From: Triticum aestivum
Taxonomy: Eukaryota > Streptophyta > Magnoliopsida > Poales > Poaceae
Length of the DNA: 64,000 nucleotides
Assembly: GCF_018294505.1 (NCBI RefSeq)
Contig: NC_057796.1
Coordinates: 186,520,270-186,584,269, forward strand
Direction: 5' to 3'
Shown here: piece after piece, positions 58,887 through 64,000 of the stretch
How the letters are laid out: every line of letters begins with the position of its first letter
Position numbering within the stretch: position 1 is the stretch's first letter
The notes under the pieces: generated by a model
The model's database searches: none
Told to the model about the DNA's origin: nothing
Seen by the model: the letters and a program-made list of their open reading frames with translations, nothing else
Position numbers and translations under genes: made by a program

Positions 58887-60081
58887 TAGTAATAGTTTGA
58901 GATATGATGACGTGATATGTGAGTCATCTTGATGAGTAATTATGCTTTAGTAAGAATATTGGTGTTAAGGTTTGTGATTCCTTATGCAAGCATGAAAGTC
59001 AATAGTTATGCAATGAAATTATATCCTACTTGTGGTGCATTATTTGGTGTTAATTATGCTTAATGCTGGCTTATGAGATTATTCGTTTCTTGGTTAGTCG
59101 CTTTTCAATCTTTTTCTAGCCTTCATTTTGCACTAAGTATGATCACTACTTGTGCATCCAAAATCCTTTAAACCATTTTGCCACATGAGTCCACTATACC
59201 TACCTATATGCGGTATTCTTTTGCCGTTCTAAGCAAATTTGTATGTGCCATCTCTAATATTCAAAAAAATTTGTCTTTTGTGTGCTCGTACCGCTCGTGA
59301 GGTGGCGAGGGGTGGCTAATATTTTCCATGCTATATGTGTTATTCTCATGATGAGTGTTTATTCACTTGTCATTGCACGAGAGTAAGGAAAAGGTATTAG
59401 GGATGCCCAGTCCCGAAATGAAAAATGAATTTACTTTATGTTGTCAAATAATAAATTCCTTGGAGAGTGTTGGTATGGAAGACGCTCGTGGATACGGTTA
59501 GCCATGGAAAGTGAAAGTATGGTCGAAAAAGGAATAAACTTTAATTTCTGTTTCGGAACCGCCTATGATATATCTAGCATGGAAAGTGTTGGGAACTCTA
59601 AGTCATTTTCATTGGTGGGAAAAGTATGCCTCTCAAAATGTTTTTGTCTCTCAACTTTCGCTTTGAGCTCTAGCACCTCTACAAATCCCTACTTCCCTCT
59701 GTGAAGGGCCTTTCTTTTACTTTATGCAATTTTTATTTTTGAATTTGAGTCTCCATCTTCTCTTATAAAGCACCAACTAGGGGTATTATGATCGTACTTG
59801 AGCATTGGGTGTAGTTAATATGCAAGTGTGTTTCATGAATGGATCAATGATTGAGCATGATGGGCTAGGGATAGCTTATTTTAGCGTTGATATTTTGAAA
59901 GACATGGTTGCTTGTTGATATGCTTGAGTATTTAAGTTATCATGTCAAAACTAGACTATTGCTCTGATTAATATAAAAGTCCAAATGTCCATGCTATAAA
60001 GAAAAGAATATGAGATGACATGTTAGGCAGCATTCCACATCAAAAATTCTGTTTTTATCATTTACCTACTCGAGGACGAGC
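58887..60081 (+). other. Element F internal 3' region, right of G
   Basis: Non-coding sequence up to the polypurine tract. Frame 59438-59704 has no recognisable domain. Confidence 0.5.
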
Positions 60082-60102
60082 AGGAATTAAGCTTGGGGAT
60101 GC
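60082..60102 (+). other. Element F polypurine tract
   Basis: AGGAATTAAGCTTGGGGATG ends one or two bases before the right LTR; the same CTTGGGGATGC motif occurs internally at 50021 and 50074. Confidence 0.75.
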
Positions 60103-61697
60103 TAATACGTCTCCAACGTATCTATAACTTTTGATTGTTCCATACTGTTATATTATCATTCTTGGATATTTTATAATCATTTTATATCATTTTTTGGTAC
60201 TAACCTATTGACATAGTGCCAAGTGCCAGTTGCTATTTTTTGCATGTTTTCTACATCGCAGGAAATCAATACCAAACGGAGTCCAAACGCAGGGAAACTT
60301 TTTGTGGATTTTTTTGGACCAGAAGACAACCAATGGGCTGAGGAAGCACCTGGGGGCTGCTCCGAGGGGATCACAACCCACCAGAGTGCGCCTGGAGGCC
60401 CAGGCGCACCCTGGTGGGTTGTGCCCACCTCGGGTGCCCCCCGGACCGCCTCTTTACTCTATAAATACCCAAATATTCTAGAAACCCTAGGAGAGTCGAC
60501 GAAAACCAATTCTAGCCGCCGCAAAGTCCAGAACCACCAGATCCAATCTAGACACCATCACGGAGGGGTTCACCACTTCCATTGGTGGCTCTCCGATGAT
60601 GCGTGAGTAGTTCTTTGTAGACCTTCGGGTCCATAGTTAGTAGCTAGATGGCTTCCTCTCTCTCGTTTGATTCTCAATACAATGGTCTCTTGGAGATCCA
60701 TATGATGTAACTCTTTTTGCGGTGTGTTTGTTGGGATCGGATGAACTTTGAGTTAATAATCAGATCTATCTTTTTATCCATTAAAGTTATTTGATTTTCT
60801 TTGATCTCTTATATGCATGATTGCTTATAGCCTTGTATTTCTTCATCGATATTTGGGTTTTGTTTGGCCAACTAGATCTATTTATCTTGCAATGGGAAGA
60901 GGTGCTTTGTAGTGGGTTCGATCTTACGGTGCTTGATCCCAGTGATAGAAGGGGAACCGACACGTATGTATCATTGCGACTAAGGATAAAACGATGGGGT
61001 CTATTTCTACATAAATAGATCTTGTCTACATCATGTCGTCGTTCTTATTGCATTACTCCGTTTCTCCATGAACTTAATACACTAGATGCATGCTGGATAG
61101 CGGTCAATGTGTGGAGTAATAGTAGTAGCTGCACGCAGGAGTCGGTCTACTAATCTTGGACGTGATGCCTATGTAATGATCATTGCCTGGATAGCATCAT
61201 GATTATTTGAAGTTCTATCAATTTCCCAATACTAATTTGTTTACCCACCGTTTGCTATTTTTCTTGAGAGAAGCCACTAGTGAAACCTACGGCTCCTGGG
61301 TCGCTTTGTCATATTATTTGCCTTTGTGATCTATTTTCCTTTGATGTTATTTTCAGATCTATTAAACCAAAAATACAAAAATACCTGGCTGCAATTTATT
61401 CTTATTTATTTTATTTGGCATTCGATCTATTTGGCATTCGATCTATCAATCTACTACAATTTATCCATGTCCATTTGCCAATTTCTGGTGCCATTACCCG
61501 AAAGGATTGACAACCCCTTTAATACGTCGGGTTGCGAATATTTGTTATTTGTGTGCAGGTGTCGTTTACGTATTGTTGCTTGGTTCTCCTATTGGTTCGA
61601 TAACCTTAGTGTCATCACTGAGGAAATACCTACCATCACGATGCTGCATCATCCCTTCCTCTTTGGGGTAATACCGACGTAGCTTCAAGCCACATCA
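60103..61697 (+). repeat. Element F 3' LTR
   Basis: The 1,595-bp copy of 45152-46744 begins TA instead of TG, as in G, and ends CACATCA followed by ACGGA. It contains a small tandem duplication (ATTTGGCATTCGATCT-type) near 61420-61445. Confidence 0.9.
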
Positions 61698-62251
61698 ACG
61701 GAGAGGGTTTCAACTGGGTTGTGGCCCGTCTAGCCCAGGCTTCTATTTTACGTTCACCACATGACCAACCCAGCTAATTTTTCTTTGTGAAAACGGATAG
61801 CCCAGTCTATTTTTTCTGAAAAATACCCAATCTAGGCATACCCAACCAAAGCCTACTTATTTTTCTCTGCCCTGCTGGGCTGCAACTCTTTCAACACGGC
61901 TGCAAATCTTAAAAGTAATATGAAATGGGCTATAAATATAAAACACACATGACAAACTGGCAATTACTTTCAAATTTCTGATTTATTTTTGCATTTTCAG
62001 ATTCCAACTTCATTGGGATTTAACCTAATTTAACTATATTTTCAATGTACTTTAAATCTGGCTCGACATTTCAATATTAAAAATAGTTTGGACCCCACCA
62101 AAATATGTGAAATTTTGTTTAAATTTCTAACCCTGGTCCTAGCCAACAAAAATAAAATGGACTGCAATAAATTGCATAAGAAGTTGCAAATGAGCTGTAA
62201 ATTATTAAAAAAGGAAATGGGCTGACTTCTGGGCCTATTAAGTTGACAGGT
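61698..62251. other. Unclassified spacer between elements F and I
   Basis: AT-rich sequence with repeated GGGCTGCAA/GGGCTGTAAA text. No gene and no clear element ends. It may be a fragment of an older transposon. Confidence 0.4.
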
Positions 62252-63753
62252 TGATGACCCAAAAGTATAGGGATCAATCGTAGTTCTTATGATAAGAGTG
62301 TCGAACCCAACGAGGAGTAGAAGGAAATGACAAGTGGTTTTGAACAAGGTAATTTCTACAGGCACTGAAATTGTCGGTAACAAGTAGTTTGATAGCAAGA
62401 TAATCTGTAACAAGTAACAATAGTAACATTAAGTGTAGCAAGGTAGCCCAATCCTTTTTGTAGCAAAGGACAGGCCAGAACGGTCTCAGATAATAACTAA
62501 AACGTTCTCGAGGGCACACAGGAATTTCGTCTAGCCACTTTCATCATGTTGGTTGATTCACGTTCGCTACTTTGATAATTTGATATGTGGGTGGACCGGT
62601 GCCTGGGTGATGTTCTTACTTGAACAAACCTCCCACTTATGATTAACCCCCTCGCAAGCATCCGCAACTATGAAAGAAGAATTAAGATAACAATCTAACC
62701 ATGGCATTAAACATATGGATCCAAATCAGCCCCTTACGGAATAGCGCATAAACTAGGGTTTAAGCTTCTACCACTCTAGCAACCCAACATCTAATAACTA
62801 CTCCACAATGCATTCCCTTAGGCCCAAGGATGGTGGAGTGTCATGTAGTCGACGTTCACATAACACCACTAAGGGAATCACAACATACATATCGTCAAAA
62901 TATCGAACGAATATCAAACTCACATGATTACTTGCAACATGACTTCTCCCGTGGCCTCAAGAACAGGGGCAACTACTCACAAATAATATTCATGCTAAAT
63001 ATCAGAGGGATACTAAATAGCATAATGGATCTGAACATATTATCTTCCACTAAATAAACCAGATAGCATCAACTACAAGATGTACTCAACACTATTAGTC
63101 ACCCACAGGTACCAATCTGAGGTTCTGATACTAAGATTGAACACAAGAGATGAACTAGGGTTTGAGATGATATGATGTTGTTGAAGATGTTGATGAAGAT
63201 TGGACTCCCAAAGATGAGAGGGTTGTTGGTGATGACGATGGGTTCGATTTCCCCCTCCCGGAGGGAATTTCCCTGGCAGAATCGCTCCGCTAGAGGGAAA
63301 AAGTGCTCCTTCCCAAGTTCTGCCTCGAGAAGACGGCGCTCTGTCCCAGAAGTCCTCTCCTTTTTTTTCTAGGTCAAAAGACCTAATGTACCAGAAGATG
63401 GGCACCGGAGGTGGGCTGAGGAGCCCACTACCCACTAGGGCACGCCTGGAGGGTGTGGCGCGCCCTAGTGCCTAGTAGGCACCCGGGTGGCCCCCCTCTG
63501 GTAGTTCTTTTCTCCAGTATTTTCTATATATTCCAAAATAATTCTCCGTAAAATTTCAGCTTATTTGGAGATGTGGAGAATAGGTATCTCTAACATAGAT
63601 TTTTCGGTTCCATCCAGTTGCCGGTATTCTCCCTCCTTGTGTAAAGCTTGCATATTATGAGAGAAAAGGCATTAGAATTACTCCTCAAAGTATTATATTG
63701 CATAAAAAACTATAAATAATAGTAGGTAAACATTATGCAAAACAGACGTATCA
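62252..63753 (-). repeat. Element I 3' LTR
   Basis: Plus-strand ends TGATGACCC...GACGTATCA. The candidate target duplication on this side is CAGGT (62247-62251). A TATA-like stretch TCTATATATT lies near 63523. Frames within it are not genes. Confidence 0.75.
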
Positions 63754-64000
63754 ACTCCCCAAGCTTAGACCTCGCTTGTCCTCAAGCGAAAGCCGATACC
63801 GAAAATCATGTCCACATGTTTAGTGAGAGATGTGTCGATAAAAACAAAATACGGACATTGTAGCATCATGGTTATTATTGTAACAACAACAAACTTTATC
63901 ATAAAACTTATCATATAGCTTCTCATGAACAAGTGAAAATTCATCACAACATCGAAGTAGAAAGGATAAACTTTATTGAAAACTAACAAACTATGTTCTC
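62252..64000 (-). mobile_element. LTR retrotransposon I, minus strand, partial
   Basis: A 1.5-kb LTR (62252-63753) is followed by ACTCCCCAAGCTTAGAC, which reads on the minus strand as a purine tract (GTCTAAGCTTGGGGAGT) in front of TGATACGTCTG. So the 3' LTR of a minus-strand element is seen, with its interior running off the right edge. The LTR start TGATACGTC relates it to F and G. The visible interior has no supportable gene. Confidence 0.75.

Larger units (their letters stand above)
45152..61697 (+). mobile_element. LTR retrotransposon F (Athila-like, non-autonomous), with G and H nested
   Basis: LTRs at 45152-46744 and 60103-61697 are close copies, opening TGATACGTCTCC (TAATACGTCTCC in the right one) and ending CATCA. 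Flanks ACGGC and ACGGA differ at one base, consistent with an old 5-bp duplication. The PBS TGGCGCCGTTGCC follows the left LTR and is like that of Athila-type Gypsy elements. The only internal reading frame is a protein of unknown function; gag, RT and integrase are absent. Element G and solo LTR H are inserted in it. Confidence 0.9.

Overview
This window looks like repeat-dense nuclear DNA of a large-genome grass, most likely the wheat/barley tribe (Triticeae). The grounds are a CACTA element with CACTACTAG ends, a Stowaway MITE, LTRs opening TGATACGTCTCC, GC-rich grass-type long LTRs, and retroelements stacked inside one another. There is no bacterial gene organisation, no rRNA, no complete tRNA and no CRISPR array. 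I read about 55 kb as nested LTR retrotransposons and about 7 kb (38.1-45.1 kb) as a relic gene island.

Left stack (1-38110). Element C is a minus-strand Gypsy element of the dual-RNase-H (Tat/Retand-like) type. Its gag, protease, RT, RNase H, second RNase H and integrase run right to left and all are damaged. Element B, a non-autonomous minus-strand element (13664-32617, target duplication CCGGG), sits between the RT-RNase H part and the second RNase H of C. B carries a fragment of a pentatricopeptide-repeat gene. Element E (16555-27801, duplication GCCCT) sits inside B; it has LTRs of nearly 4 kb and only ruined pol. In the 3' untranslated part of C lies the 3' portion of a long LTR (D, 9212-10898) related to the LTR of E. 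Inside D lies element A (1-9211, 5' end outside the window), whose LTR-PBS-gag start is followed by about 1,000 codons of unrecognised reading frame instead of pol. A non-autonomous CACTA element, J (3238-4723, duplication TCT), is inserted in A.

Gene island (38111-45146). Element C abuts what looks like the 3' end of an exon. Beyond it are two neighbouring, related, broken B3-domain genes (about 39.1-42.2 kb and 42.7-44.3 kb) that begin in a duplicated upstream block. A Stowaway MITE lies in an intron of the first. Both copies have stops and frameshifts inside recognisable B3 domains.

Right stack (45152-64000). Element F (45152-61697) is an Athila-like non-autonomous element with 1.6-kb LTRs. 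Its only reading frame is split by a solo LTR, H (47337-48830, duplication TCTTG). Element G (50614-58881, duplication ATTCT), a relative of F, is inserted in F. The 5' LTR of G holds another solo LTR, K (50709-51867, duplication TTATA), which itself holds a MITE, L. At 62252 a further minus-strand element (I) begins and runs off the window.

The most interesting signals are: complementary 15-base arrays at the two ends of element A; a roughly 560-bp strongly diverged patch inside otherwise near-identical LTRs of E; the PPR gene fragment in B bounded by direct repeats; repeated polypurine-tract-like motifs in B, F and G; and a conserved unknown reading frame shared by F and G.
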